Assembly (NCBI GenBank): GCA_003427395.1
Contig: BFEA01000066.1
Location: forward strand, 1,656,965-1,720,964
Origin: Chara braunii
Taxonomy: Eukaryota > Streptophyta > Charophyceae > Charales > Characeae
DNA: 64,000 nucleotides
Reading direction: 5' to 3'
Shown here in pieces: positions 32,501-45,431 of the stretch (its first letter is position 1; each line of letters begins with the position of its first letter). The position numbers and the translations under genes are program-made. The notes under the pieces are model-generated. The model searched no databases, was not told the origin of the DNA, and worked only from the letters and a program-made list of their open reading frames with translations.

Positions 32501-34384
32501 GTGCCTATGACCGTGCTTGTCGTGCTGGGTTGACTACTCCTCAACCCACTGACCACCCTCCTCCTTCGACTGCGGAGACCGCTAAAGTAGAGCCTGCTCC
32601 ATTTGAGGCAGACCTTCAGCAGCAGCCGGATGCTTCTGAGTGTCCACAGCGCACTCGTCATCGTCCTGCTGGATACGCCGATTGACTTTGATTTATCTTC
32701 CCACGTCCTTGACTTCTCAGTACTCCATCCACTCCGGTTTTGACGCTTCAGGTCGTCGACGTTGCGGCTCTTCCTCGACGACATTCAAAACTTCTCATCA
32801 TGGACGTCATCGACAGGTTCATGGACTTCGTCACCATCAGCTCTGCCTACCTCAGACGTCGTCACTCTCTTATCACCTTACCCTGTACAGTACCCTGGTT
32901 GTGTCGCATGATGGTCTCCCTTCGCCGGGTTGCTCTGAGTTGGGCTCTCCCTTGGTATACGCATAGGCATCGGGACCGTAGCATTGCCCTGGCTTCCCAG
33001 CTTACGGATCCAGCTCCGACTTCCCCCCACCTTAGGAATCGTTTGCATGATTCCCTTACCCATCATTTTTTCTACCCTCTGTCGGCCCTCACGCCCTAGT
33101 TAGGCAGCCTTGCATGCTTCATCTAGATGTGCCCGGTATACCCGGCTCCCTTATTCCCTTGCATGGTCGACCCTCTATAGCGATCACCCCTTCAGTTTAG
33201 CGATTACCCGCCCTGATGGTCTATCTGTTAGGGTCATTGGTTCTGTTCGCTCCCGGTTCCCTACCCTCATTGAGCCTAATGACATGTGTCTCCATGTCAT
33301 TATGTATGGATGCCATTAGGAGTTTATCGCCCCCTAGGCTGCATTCGCCACCCTCAGAGACCATCCCACCTTGTGGTTTGCGACACACTCCTCCTCTGAC
33401 ATATGGTTGTCTTGTTGTTGCTTGTTGCTCTCACACTGAGGCTAGTGCCTCTAACATTTCTAGGATTTAGTTGTTTCTGCTTTTGTTGTTCTTAGGACTT
33501 ATACACTAGTCATCTGTTTCTAGACTGAGGCTACTGCCTCCAACATTTTAGGATTTAGTTGTCATTACTTTTTGCTTTCCTAGGACATGTATACTAGTTA
33601 GTTGCTTCTGCTTTCACTTAGGCTGTTAGTTGTGAAATTGCTGTTTTGTGACATTTTCTATGCTAGGTTGCATTCCATGGACTCAACATAGAGCTTGCTC
33701 CACATCCTAGACTACTCGGGTTTTCTTTTCTTTGGTAGAGTTCCGCTTCTTGGCGGAAGTGTGCTTTTATCTAGGCGATCCATCACAGGCCGAGGATCGT
33801 GCAACAGACCTCTGGTTGGCCTGTGAGACCAGGCCCCTGGCCTGTTCTCACAGGCCTGTGTTGTATTCGGGGTAGTCCAGTCCAGGCCAGTACCTCTGTC
33901 GGTACCAGCCAGTCCAGTCCAGTCCAGTCCAGTCAGTCCGCTGGGGTATACCCCAGCCAGAGTTTGTATTTCGGATCATTCTGCATTCCGTTTGGAGTAC
34001 GTGCATCGGAGTCTCGCGTGGGAGCTGAGTTGTGTCATCTTGCTCCACCCTCATCCTCCATCTCCATCCCTATCCCAGGCGGAGCACCACACCTGGTGGG
34101 TCCACCACACCACCCCTCTCATCAGATCCCATATTGCCTTTTGTTTGTCCATTTTGCAGGATGTTTGACATTTAGGGACCGCAAATCCAAGTCCGTTGCC
34201 AGCTGGCATTGTTTCCAGATTCGATCCTTTCCGTAAACTGCTTTAACCGGATCCATTTCAATCCTAGTGGTCTTCAAGTCCATAAACAGGCCCACGGTAA
34301 CTGTTCCCAGTCCCACCCGGTTGCACCCGCCAGTATGCCCAGCCTGAGAGTAGCACCCAAGCATCTCTAGACGTCCTGCTCTGT
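32501..34384. other. No assigned gene
   Basis: A plus-strand frame from 32473 (AYDRACRAGLTTPQPTDHPP) is Pro/Gln/Ala-rich and open for about 60 codons, but has no family resemblance. A short CCAGT tandem run lies near 33911-33940. Otherwise I see nothing definite. Confidence 0.4.
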
Positions 34385-36054
34385 CTAGGTCTCACTGGGT
34401 CTGACCTTGACTGTCTGCAGTTCCAAGAGTTGAGAGTGGGTATGCCACTTCAGGCCAGCATCCTTAGCTGAGTCAAAGCCGATGTATACGTCCCTAACGA
34501 CGATTTTTTTAGGACCCGATGACACAAATGCCAGGGCCTGCACCCCCGGTGGCAAGGTTTCTGCAATGCATGTTTCTAGATGCATCTGTAAGATCTTTGC
34601 TGCAGCTTTCGTTTGGCAGTTCTTCGGGTCTGCCCAAACGGAGGACAAACCTTGTATCACGATACCTCCTTGCCTGCCTTTCCCGACCGGGACAGACCCA
34701 CCTCCCATTTCTCGTCCTCCTTACGCATGGGAACCAAAAGCACTGTTGTTTGTGACAGTGAGGCTATGCTCTAACCCACAGCTCAACTACATGTCTGAGT
34801 TTCTTTCTTCACACCAAGTCCAATGGTGTATTCTCCTCTGAGTCCGAGGGAGCAGGGTCGGGGGGGGGTGTGGGCTGCTGCGAGGTTGAGGGGGGTTGCA
34901 TTTCTCCCTCTTCTCCATCTTCCTTGTTCAGATTTTGCCCCATTTCCTCCTCCCCCCTGCCGTCACTGGCTGGGTGGGGTGGCTGAAAGCGAGGGAAGAC
35001 TATGGTAGCAAGTCTGTGCCATGCTTTCGTCCACCCCACCCCCGACTGCAGTCCCTGTTCCAGCACACATTTAAGTGAGATGCTTGTGTTCAGCATAGGG
35101 AACAAGTCTGAATATGTTTTGTCGCAAAAGTCATCCGTGAGTGGGCCAGACTTTGCTTTCAAATTATTCATGAGCCAGTCTCCGATGGCGACCAGCTTTT
35201 GTTTCACGCCCCTGTGCTGCGGTGGAACCCCCTCCTCCTTTGCGTCTTCCTCCTTGCCGAGAGACAGCCCCTCAGGTGACGCACTTGCACTGTCCGGAGT
35301 GGGTCCACGTCCATCGGCTCGAGGCCAAAGGCTGGTTGAAAAGGATCAGTGTCCACAATCTGGTTCCGAGACGACCCCTCCCCGGTCCCCTGTGCTGCGG
35401 CTGAACCCCCTCCTCCTCTGCATTTTCCTCCTTGCCGGGAGACAGCCCCTCGGGTGACGTACAGGCAATGTCCGGGAGGGGGTCCACATCCATCGGCTTG
35501 GGGCCAAAGGCTGCTTGAAAAGGATTAGTGTCCACAATCTGGTTCCAAGACGATCCCTCCCCAGTCCCCTTTTCTCCCTCCTCAGTCCCCTCCTGTTTCC
35601 CAGACCTCTCCTCCTTGGGCTTCCCCAATTCCACCTTCATTCCCCTCGTATCCATCTGCATTCCGATCTGATCTGGTCCGGTCAGTGCTGGGGGATTTGG
35701 CGGGGGGGCAGCCGGGGGAGGTTTTGTTGGTGTTGTGTTCCTTATCTTAGCCGTCTTTACTCTTCCCGCCAGTGCCAACTCCTTACTTGCCTGCCCAAAA
35801 GGGGTTGAACCATCCTTGTCCCTACGTTCAAGGATACTTCCTTCCCCTGCTTGATTGTTTTCTGGGACATATTGCGTCGCATTTGGGCCCAAAATACCCT
35901 TGGGATTCCTTCCAAAACTTCCATCCCCCTGGGATTCCTTCCAAAACTTCCATCCTTCTGCACCACACCGAACTCCGCCTGCTTCTTCAGGATCCAAATT
36001 TCTTTTCCCCCTTTCCTCCCCATCGTTGTCCAAACCTGATTTTGAGTGACTCAC
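34385..36054 (-). pseudogene. Unrecognised protein remnant in three frames
   Basis: Three minus-strand frames (36054-35272, 35207-34809, 34708-34385) read as one degraded low-complexity protein. It begins MSHSKSGLDNDGEERG, then has Pro/Gly/Glu-rich sequence, a helical segment (KQKLVAIGDWLMNNLKAKSG), a Pro/Ser/Glu-rich stretch, and a more globular end (QTKAAAKILQMHLETCIAET). A duplication of about 181 bases (35215-35395 and 35396-35575) repeats the DTNPFQAAFGPKPMDVDPLP segment, with one copy frameshifted. It could be ORF1 of a LINE or a gag-like protein. I do not recognise it. Confidence 0.4.
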
Positions 36055-37242
36055 TCCTGCTCAGGGTAGTACAGAAGTGAGTGTCGATTATTACTCAAAG
36101 GCGTGGAAGGCTCCGAGGAGGCTATTTTCAGCTTCGTGATTCATCTGGAGCTGGCGAATTGCAAGGAAGTGACCCCCAAAGTGTTGCGATTTCGGGATTG
36201 GGTCAGGGTTCCCGATTCCCAAGCAGCGCAGGGCAGGTTGGAGCAGCGCTGCACTGAGTTTCTCAGTTATTGGCATATGGGAGTCCAGGTTCATTGAATT
36301 TGTCAGTTGGGGGTGAAGCGCATCAAGGAGATTTACAGGATCACCAAGTTTGAGAGAATTCTATACGTGGGAACATTGGGAACAGTCTGGAGAAAAAACT
36401 AGCGAAATGGGTCCGAGTAGACAGCGATAGCCAAGTTCTCATAGCCCCTGAAGTAATTGTGTTCCTTACTCTACTCTGTGTGGTGATTCTAGGGCTATTT
36501 TTAGATCAGTGAAATTTGGCCTGTCAGTCTGTAGACGGTTGAAAATCGACTTTCTGACTGTGAGACAGCCATAGCCAATTTCTCCTACCTACCTTCTTTG
36601 ACTTCTATTAACCCTGTTTGACCCTTTTTCTGACTCAACTTTCATTTGTAACTGCTTCACAGTGTTACGATTCAGTATGTACAGTGAATTGGATTGTTCA
36701 GGGTCATACTGTCACTGATAAGGGAATACTGAATTCTGAGTTGTCGTAGCTAGGGTTTGTCATAATTTTAGTTATGTCTGTCATAATTCAGTCCTGTTGG
36801 TCCCTGGTAAATCGCAATTCAGTATTTAGCCTGTGTCTAAAATCGCAGTGTCAGATTTGACGTTTTGAGTCTGTTACAGTGATATTCGTACATCGACATA
36901 CCTTCGGTATGGCATACCGGGTCACCGAGTCAATCATTATATCTTGGTCATTTGTGAATATTTGTCAGGTGCTATCAGTCACTTTGTCTAATTACTAATC
37001 AATACTAAATCATCCTTCATTGCATCAAGCAATTGAACTCTATTAGGGTGTCTGGGCAGTGAATGGAAAATCGGGAAATGTTCATTGCATCAATTAAACT
37101 CTATTGGGGTGTCTGGGCAATGAATGGAAAATCGGGAAATGTTTTTTGTTGAGTGTGCTCTAAACTGACGCATGAGCCTCAAGTAGTCTACAGAGACTAA
37201 GCGCTTGTTTGCTCATACTAACCAACTTCTCCTTCCAGTCAG
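36055..37242. other. No gene; one short tandem duplication
   Basis: A 60-base duplication lies at about 37020-37143 (CTGGGCA(G/A)TGAATGGAAAAT in both copies). Nothing else is recognised. Confidence 0.6.
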
Positions 37243-37339
37243 GTGACAACAATTGGGCTAGTACTGAAGGGAAACCCCAATTCCTACCTCCCTTTTGTTT
37301 CTTATTTTGTTTGTTTTGTCTGTTTTGTGGGATCCACAA

Positions 37340-38525
37340 TGTCTCACACTGAGAAGGTCGAGGCTTCTAAGGAGAAGCCTCAGCTCCCACTCTCCCCTCT
37401 GGAGCATAATTGCTTCCTGAGGCGGCAAAACTCCAAAAGCAAGCAGCGCGGTACAAGCGTTGAAAGAGGAGAAGAGGCGTAGAGAGGAGGCAGACCAAAA
37501 GGAGGCCAGGCAAAAACTTCTCATGGCAGACATAAAGAAGATCGTAGTGAGTGGATCTTGCAGTCAATACAGTAAGTACATGGATGAGTTCATGTTGTTG
37601 CAGGATGATATCAACTGGTCCTACTTTACTAACTAGATGACAGGATTACCAATCTGGAGAATTGCCATTATAAGCTTTCTACAAAGCTCAATGACATTTC
37701 CTGGAAACTGGATCATTTTTTTAGACATTTGTAGATCCCCACACCCTTGCAGATCCCTACACCTCCTGGGAGCCGCAAGCGAAGTCCCAAGAGGATCCCA
37801 CAACCCAAACCTGCATCCCCAGCCTCTACACCCAAGTCAACAGCCGCCTCACAACCTTCAGGTCCATTTTGCAGCGACCCAAGCTGACACCTCCATCCCA
37901 AGGTGGGTGTTGTAGATTGGGTTACTGCACAGAGAACCACCTGAGTGGGTTCAAATGTGACGAGGATGTGGAGGTGAGTGCAATCCTTGCTCTTCTGGAG
38001 AGGACTGCACTGAAATGGTGCGCCTCCACCTCCAGCAAGCAGGGATTGGAGATGTCTGAATAGGTGTAAAGACTGGGGGTGACTGGTTTTCTGCAGGCAC
38101 AGAATGAGCGGTTTGCAAACAAGGAGTAGGACAGAAAAGCAGCAGACAAAATTGACCGCCTGGGCCAAAAGAAATGGGACAGCTCCTTGTCGAAACTGTA
38201 CTCCACTTTTGAGAGTCTAACATCGACTCCTGGGTCCGAGATGAGCGAGCAGGACCAACTCGTTCATCTCCTGAGAGCAGCGCCTGGAGAATACCAGCTT
38301 GCTTTATTTTTTAAGGGCCGTAAGGATTGGCGGTCCTTTGGAAGAGAAGCCCTGGACTTGGAGTCCAAACTCCATGTTGTGGAAGCCCCTTCTGAAGGAA
38401 GGAAGAGCCCTCCTCAAAGGGTAGGGGGAAGAGGAATGGTGCTCTCTTTGCTGCAGCCTCGAGTTCACAAGATGAGGCAGTTTCTCAGATTGGGAGCCCT
38501 CTGCACTGAACCCAGTTCGTGAAGA
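37340..38525 (+). pseudogene. Retrotransposon gag-like remnant
   Basis: Frame pieces at 37340, 37869 and 38187 give MSHTEKVEASKEKPQLPLSP, a charged coiled-coil-like stretch, then CTENHLSGFKCDEDVEVSAI followed by ALKWC. They end with KLYSTFESLTSTPGSEMSEQ and a RAAPGEYQLALFF segment. The order (disordered N-terminus, then a helical region with a Trp after an ALL...TALKW block) resembles Ty3/gypsy gag. There are several frameshifts and stops, and no pol follows. Confidence 0.5.
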
Positions 38526-39587
38526 CAATCGTCAACAATGCAAGCCCAGAAGAATGTCAACCGGCTGATGATTACCAATAGTCAAAATCGTGTCCAGACA
38601 GAATGAGACGAGATAATCATACACAGACGAAGGAGAGGGGGAGATTAGACAAAGGAGAGGAAATAAATACAAGGCCCACTCCTGCGTCGGGCTCCCTCCT
38701 CAATCACCACCTCAATAATCAATAGTCTGAACGAGTATCTGAAGTAACCTCAATGTGCCACGTGGCACGTCTAGTCAGTCCCTCATCAATGTTGGAGCAA
38801 TGTCGACATCAAGACAACCAGGTACGTATCCACGATCTCTCCACAGTCTCTATCTCCTCCCGAATGACGATAATCAGAACAACAATACAAGTCACGTAGC
38901 CTCGCTTCGTCAGCGAACAGAAGAACATGTGGCGGCAGCCACGTTAGCCAATGATACACTTGGCAGCAGCCACATCAGCAACAGCGCATGGCAGCTGCCA
39001 CATCAGCATGCCAAGAAGACAGGTGCAAGCCAGCCACCATGTCGGACCAGCAGCGCCTCGCCGAATCACAATGCCAGCGTCGTAGCGTCGAGCCAGTGTC
39101 GCAACGTCGAGCCAGCGTTGAAATCAACGCGTGAAGTCAGCCTCAACGCAAAACAGAATGAATGTCAAAGCCAGGGAGGTCAATGCTTAAGTACCGTTGA
39201 CTCGGGGTCTGGACCCCGCATGCTGCAACTTGTAGCCGTCCAGATCTTGACGCAAACGAAGGCCCAGATTGGCCTGTAACTGAATTCCCTTCAGCCTGGA
39301 TGCTTGTCCGGGTACCTGCGCATAACAAGTGAGTGTATCCAACCAAGGGCCTGGGCGCGGTACCTTTGACTCTACAGTTGACTTTGACCCTTGACTTTCC
39401 TGGGTGCAGCGTTTGGTCACATAGCCAAACGCGACAGACTCGGGCCTGGGCATGTCCTGGTCACACAGCCCAGCGCAGACCAACTTTGGTCGGCGTTGCC
39501 TGGGGCTGAGTTCTGGGTCCCAGACTACTTCTGAACAGGGTTACTGCATTCCTGCCGGCCCATTTTCGAGTTCCACCGCAGAAATTC
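38526..39587. other. No gene seen
   Basis: Contains a CAGC(T/A)GCCACATCAGCA-like short repeat (38955-39010) but no recognised coding sequence. It lies at the 3' side of the chromovirus fragment on the minus strand, so it may include remains of its 3' untranslated region or LTR. Confidence 0.4.
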
Positions 39588-42495
39588 TTAAGACTTTAAC
39601 CCTCGTTCATAAGCAGCAACAATATCAGGAGCAGTTTCAAGTAGTTCTCTTTTACTAAACCATTCGTCCTCAGATGGTGCCTGAGACTTAAAACATACCT
39701 TGGACTGCTTCTGAGGTCGTCCACGTGCTCCCGTAGAGAAGTATCCATGCTCTATGATTTTGTCTACTTCATATCTGCCTTCCATAGATGGCGGAATCAT
39801 AGAGGGTCTGTTAGGAAATTTTTTCCCTTCTACATAGGGCAACAGTTTGGACGTGTGAAAGACAGGATATGTTTTCAGATGAGGGGGAATATCAATGCGA
39901 TAAGACGCTCCCTCTGCATCTCCAATTACTTTGAGAACTTCCCAGGAACTTAGTCAATGAGCAAATAAGTGGTGTACCACGAGTTAAAGAAGGATTTTTT
40001 CCTTTCATCTTTGTTACTTTTACTTTTTTGTTATTTGGTCCAAAATAGACAGGCAACAATTTTTTAGATACATCTTCTTGTAATGAAAACTCTTTGGATC
40101 TAACCCAGACCAGATCACCTTCTTTGAACGTGGATGGTCGTCTGTCTTCTTGAAATAAAACTGCATATTCTCGTGTCCTTGGAGGTAACCTAAGGAATTA
40201 GTCCTGTGTCAACACGTCAATGGGACGCCTAGGTTTCCATCCCTTGTGCAGTGCATTAGGTGTTCGCCTTGTAGCGGTGTGGACGCTGCTATTTATGCAC
40301 TGGCTATCTTGGGCAAGTTCTCATCCCAATCAATTTGATCAGGTCTTACATACATGCGCAAGAGTTGTTGTTCACTTTGCCCATTCGTTTCAGGGTGTCG
40401 CCCTAACGACATGGTCAAACGTGTGCCGTATGCCTCATCAACTTTTGCCATGGCATACTTGTGAACCTGACATCTCGATCAGATACAATGGATAAAGGAA
40501 AACCATACTCAGTCATTCATTTTATCTGAAATTTCTGGATCACAAGTTCAGTCCTCGCTTCAGCAGGTAAGGGAATAAACATGGCATATTTAGAGAAACG
40601 GTCCACAATCACCCTCATTTGACTATTACCATTGCGACTTTTAACCAGACCCGTAAAATCAATTGAGATGGACTCACCTGGTTCGCTTGGTATAGGTAAC
40701 GGCCTGAGAAGTCCAAGAGGATTCTCATGCGTCGGCTTGTTTCTCTGACACACCAGACAGGTACGTACATAAGTTAGTACGTCTTCTTTCAATCTCTTCC
40801 ATTCGAAGCGTTCTCTAACCTCTGCGTAAGTTTTCTTGAATCCAAAGTGTCCTTCAAAGTCGGGACATTCCCCAATCAGCAGACTCTTAATTCTTTCTTA
40901 ATGAGGAGTACACAATCTTTGTTCTGTTTGGTCTATCAAGAAAAGCAAACCATCGGCTATTCTATAGTTGGGTAATTGGGAAGGATCTTGTGCAAGGACA
41001 TCCATGATTGGCTTCCAAATTGGGTCAGTAGCGTATCATTGACGAATCTGGTCTTTTAAGTCATTCCCAACATCCAAGTATGAGACAATTGTACCAAAGA
41101 AGTCAGTGAGTCACGATAAAGCGCAACCACATTAGACTTACCTTTGATAGTTTTGAGCTCAAAGTCAAAGGTGTCAATGAAGGCAGACCATCTTACCAAA
41201 TTGTCATAGAGTCTAGACTATGTCTTTGTCCACTGTAGTGTCAAGTGGTCTGAATACACAGTAAAGTGTCTCCCTAGCAGGTAGTGTCTCCACGTATCCA
41301 ACGCACAGACTAGGCATAAAGTTCCCGTTCATAGGTGGAGTTGGCAACCTTCTCTGACGACAATCGTTTAGACATAAACTCTATGGGCCTATAAACCTTG
41401 CCATCATCCTGTTGGAGAACAACGCCAATCCCATACTGACTTGCGTCAGTGGTAACAATGAAAGGCAAGAACGAGTCAACAATCTTAAGGACAGGGTAGT
41501 GAGTTAGTGCATATTTCAATTTCTGAAAGGAAGACTCGCAATCCTTATCCCACAACCAAATAGTTCCCTTCTTTAACAATCTTTGCATTGGTGCAGCAAC
41601 CAGTGAGAAGTTCCTGACAAACTTCCTGTAGTAACTAGCTAAACAAAGGAAAGATCGCAATTCAATTATAGACTTAGGTTGTGGACAATCTCTAATTGTT
41701 AAAATCTTTTTCTCTCCCGGCCTTAGACATTCTTCGTTCACTATGTGTCCTAAGTAAAACACTTCGAACTTAGCAAACTCAGACTTCTTAGAACTGATCT
41801 TGAAGTTGCCCTCTCGCAACTTCCCTAGCACCAGATGAACGTGTTTCTCATGATCTTCTAGTGTCTTACTATACACTAGAATATCATCGAGATAGACAAT
41901 TACGAACTTACCTAGCCATTGATTCATAGACCTTTCGAAGGTCGCTGGGGCATTAGTCAGTCTGAAGGGCATTACCACAAACTCATAATGGTCATACCTC
42001 GTTCTGAATGCGGTCTTATGTTAATCCATGGGTTCCACCTCGATCCGATGGTACCCTGACTTCAAATCAATCTTACTAAAAAACTTCCAACCCTGCAACT
42101 GGTCTAGCAAGTCGTCAATTCGTGGTAGAGGTTCGACATTCTTAATAATAACACCATTCAACCCTCTGTAATCAATACAGAGACACAACTCACCTTCTTG
42201 TTTGGGCACAAACAAAACAGGGGTCACCGTAAGGAGAGGAGCTAGGGCGAATCCATCCTTTTTCTGTTAAGTCTTGTAGTTGTTTTCGCAATTCCTCAAG
42301 TTCCCTATGAGACATTCGATAGATAGGGCCTTTGAGAATCTTACTGCAAGGAATAATTTCAATTGTGTGCTTGATAGCACGTTCAGTTATTCCTGTTGGT
42401 TCACTGAATAAATCTTTATATTCGCTTAGGAGTTTTTCAGTCGAAGGAGGATAGGAAGTAGAAGACTCACCTGCTTTCTTTACTAAAATCATCAT
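39588..42495 (-). pseudogene. Chromovirus pol fragment (RT, RNase H, integrase, chromodomain)
   Basis: RT starts at 42495 with EYKDLFSEPTGI, YRMSHRELEELRKQLQDL and [10 protein letters not shown], and carries YLDD (about 41894-41883) in FVIVYLDDILVYSKT. RNase H shows VTTDASQYGIGVVLQQ. Integrase keeps GHFGFKKTYAEV, CLVCQRNKP, D in SIDFTGLVKS, D in SIVSDRDVRFTS and E in HPETNGQSEQQ, across several frameshifts. A chromodomain-like segment (RYEVDKIIEH...WFSKRELLETAPDIVAAYER, about 39776-39590) ends it. Gag and protease are missing. At 42495 it abuts dispersed element copy 3. No LTR is seen at either end. Confidence 0.9.
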
Positions 42496-42496
42496 T

Positions 42497-45431
42497 ACTT
42501 AACTATATTTTATTATTACCTAATCTATGAACAGGCTAGTCAGACATTGTTCCATAAGTTTGGGTGGTCTCACTATAGCTTATCACAAATTGAAGAGAGT
42601 ATGAACTAAGAATAAACTTGTGGTAAGAAGGGGCAGACTGAACCTCGAGCTAAAGATGATCGGCTCAGTTATATGCTACCTTAAAAGACTAAGTGTGCAG
42701 ATAATTATATAAAACTTGAATACTTAAACAGTTCAGGACGACTAGGGTGGCCTAGTCATGTGCTCAAGGAAAGAACAAGTTGTTGTGCCTTGTGTTTATG
42801 TATATTCAATGGTTGAGTTAGACATGTTCCATAAGTTTGGGTGGTCTAGCTTTTCGCCTTATGTAAGTTGGGTTAACTTCGGGCTGGTGAGAGTACTTAC
42901 CTTTGTGGTTTGACCTTGCATGTGGCCGAGTGAGACTGCTACTTAGTCTAAGTTTCAGTGTGATAGGTAGTTGCTTTAGATGCTCGCCACGTGCTAGAGC
43001 AATAGAAGTTAGTTCAATTCGTGCATTTTCTGAGTTAAGTTTATTTTACTTAGGTCAATTTCTGCATTTTTTTAGATCTTTTGTTATACTTGCTCTTGTA
43101 TAAATCGTGGCAAATCACTTTCTCTACGGGAAGCGCTGCAGAAATTTCTACAAAACTAAGGAGTTTGTCAGGATTTGTCTTTTCAAAGTTCATTTTGTCT
43201 TACTTTTATAAATGAGTTAATACAAAATATGAAAAATCTCTTTTTCTAAAGGGAGTGATGCCTAAATTTTTGCTAATTCGGGGAGTTAGACAAAATTTGA
43301 CCTTGAAAAGTTAAAGTCATTTTAGATTATGAACTTAGCTTTATACAAATCTTGGATTAACACTTTTATGAAGGAAGTTTTTTCAAAATTTTTACAAATC
43401 TAAGTAGTTAGTTAAATTTAATCTTAGTTGAACTCAGGTTTTGCTCAGGGTTCATATCTTACTTAGTAAAAATATGAAAAGTCTTATTTTCTAAAGGGAG
43501 TGCTGCCCAAATTTTTACTAATTCAGAAAGTTGGACAAAAGTAAAAAAACTTGACTTTTCAAATTTAGAGATTGTTTTTGTTTTCATATTTGAGTTAGTA
43601 TAAATTCTTAGAAGGCAATTTTCCTACGGGAAGCGCTGCCGAAATTTTCTTAGTTTAAAGGAGATAGATTATGTTTTCACAGGTGGCGATTCTGGCAATC
43701 CACCCTGAATAGGGAAGATGCTGCCATAGGTCTAGCTTGCATTGGGTACTGGCTTAAGAGACAGGTCTATGCTTAGCTTGTACGAGGACCTTGTGTAAGA
43801 ATGAGCTATGGAGCTTTATTCTCCATACACTTATGAATTTAATCTGGGCATTGACATGTTCTGTATTACAGGTCCTCTTGGTCGTTTGATTCGGGATCCG
43901 AAAATAAATTCAGTTTGATCGTACAAAGTTCATATTTTGTTATCACTGATAACAGGTCGGTTGCCGATTTGTCGGTTTACGACTCAGCTCCAATCCACTC
44001 TTAGCACTCAACCTAAAGGCTTTAGTCTTCTGGTTTGAATTGTTTCGTTGTGTTTTCACCCAAACTTTATTTGAATGGTCATTTAATAAAAATACTGAGT
44101 ATTTTATTTTGAGGAGTTGCACAAGAGTGAAGCTTGCATGGCTAAAGCGAGGGGTGTAAGTGCAGAGAATGGTTGAAGTTGACCCCTTGTAGTGCATGGA
44201 CTTTTGGTTGAATCTTTGATGTGATTACAGATATGTTTGGTGGTACAGACTTTGGATTTGACTGTCTGTGATCATATACATATATATGGCTAAGAGGAGT
44301 CTCACTGGATTGTGAGAAGTGATCGCCATATAACTATAGCCCTCTACATATATGTAAATACATATGTCTCGAGTATTTCGCGCGGTCTACAGTGACCGCG
44401 CGTAAGGGTTAAACAAATTATGCTTTTGAGAGAAAGGGAGATCCCCTGTTATCCTTTGCTTTTTATAGTTTTTATAATTGAACGTTGTAGTCTGTGGCAG
44501 CCGTCAAAGTTAAACCCCTTGATTTCTCTCTAGGCCCTGGATGATGGAGTTGGTCTCCAGGGCAATAAGAGACGATTGCCACCACAGGTATGAACCTGTG
44601 TACCACCCACTCTCCGCAGGGTGCCGAAGAGGGTGTGGTTCTCAACCGCACTTGGCGATTGTCCAACGTCGATAGATCAATCCCTCAAGGCGTGTGTCAG
44701 CCGACACTTGAGTGTCGAATGCGATCCTCGAGATTAACGAGGACTACATAAGTATGGGTACAACATAGTACGCCATCATTACGACTGCTTGCACACTCAT
44801 GCATTGCTAGCCGATATAAGAAGATCCTACGTCCGCGCGATTTTACTAAGTCTCGCGCGTGACGCCTATCAGATTTTTGCATGGGAGAGTCATGGGATAG
44901 CTACTAAGGGACTAGGAGTGTTGTCGCGTTGTTTGTTATGTGTCGTTCTGTATATGTGCGTATTGTAATTTTCATGTCTTTAGAGTGGTGTACGCGTGGT
45001 GTGTGGGGTACGTAATAGTCGACCGACGATGAGTCGCGCTTGGGACGTTAGCCCCCCCAAGGCGTCGATTCACGTGCGGGTCCGATAGAGGAGTAAGACC
45101 GCGCGTACCCCCTATGCTACAACGAACGAGAAACGCCCTCGGCTGGTCCACCTCTGGGATTGCGGCTGATTAGCTTTCGTATTGTCATAGCTCGGCAGGG
45201 ATACGAAAACCAAAAAGAGGTGACAACTCCCGCAAGGTGGAGGTAAGTCGTGGCTCGTGTAGGCCCTATCCTGTCGTAGAAGCTCGCGAGAGGTATAACT
45301 GGCACACTAGTCCAGAGCGGCTTGTGGAAGCTCCATGTTTATTCGCGACGAGGATCAAACCGCTTCCTACGTGACGAGGTCGGGAGAGTCCCGCTCCGTT
45401 TTGTGCGCCGCTGGACCGATGCCCTCGACAA
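42497..45431 (+). mobile_element. Dispersed non-coding element, copy 3 (5'-truncated)
   Basis: It matches copy 2 from about 29812 to its end: hairpin units at 42528 and 42817, five GGGAAGCGCTGC-type units (43115-43650), and the 3' module (44455-45431). It ends GGACCGATGCCCTCGACA at 45431. The left break coincides with the start of the chromovirus fragment. Confidence 0.85.
43115..43650 (+). repeat. Tandem units with the GGGAAGCGCTGCCGAA core
   Basis: About five units of 110-130 bases. The first and last are best preserved; the middle ones are degraded (GGGAGTGCTGCCC or further diverged). Confidence 0.75.
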
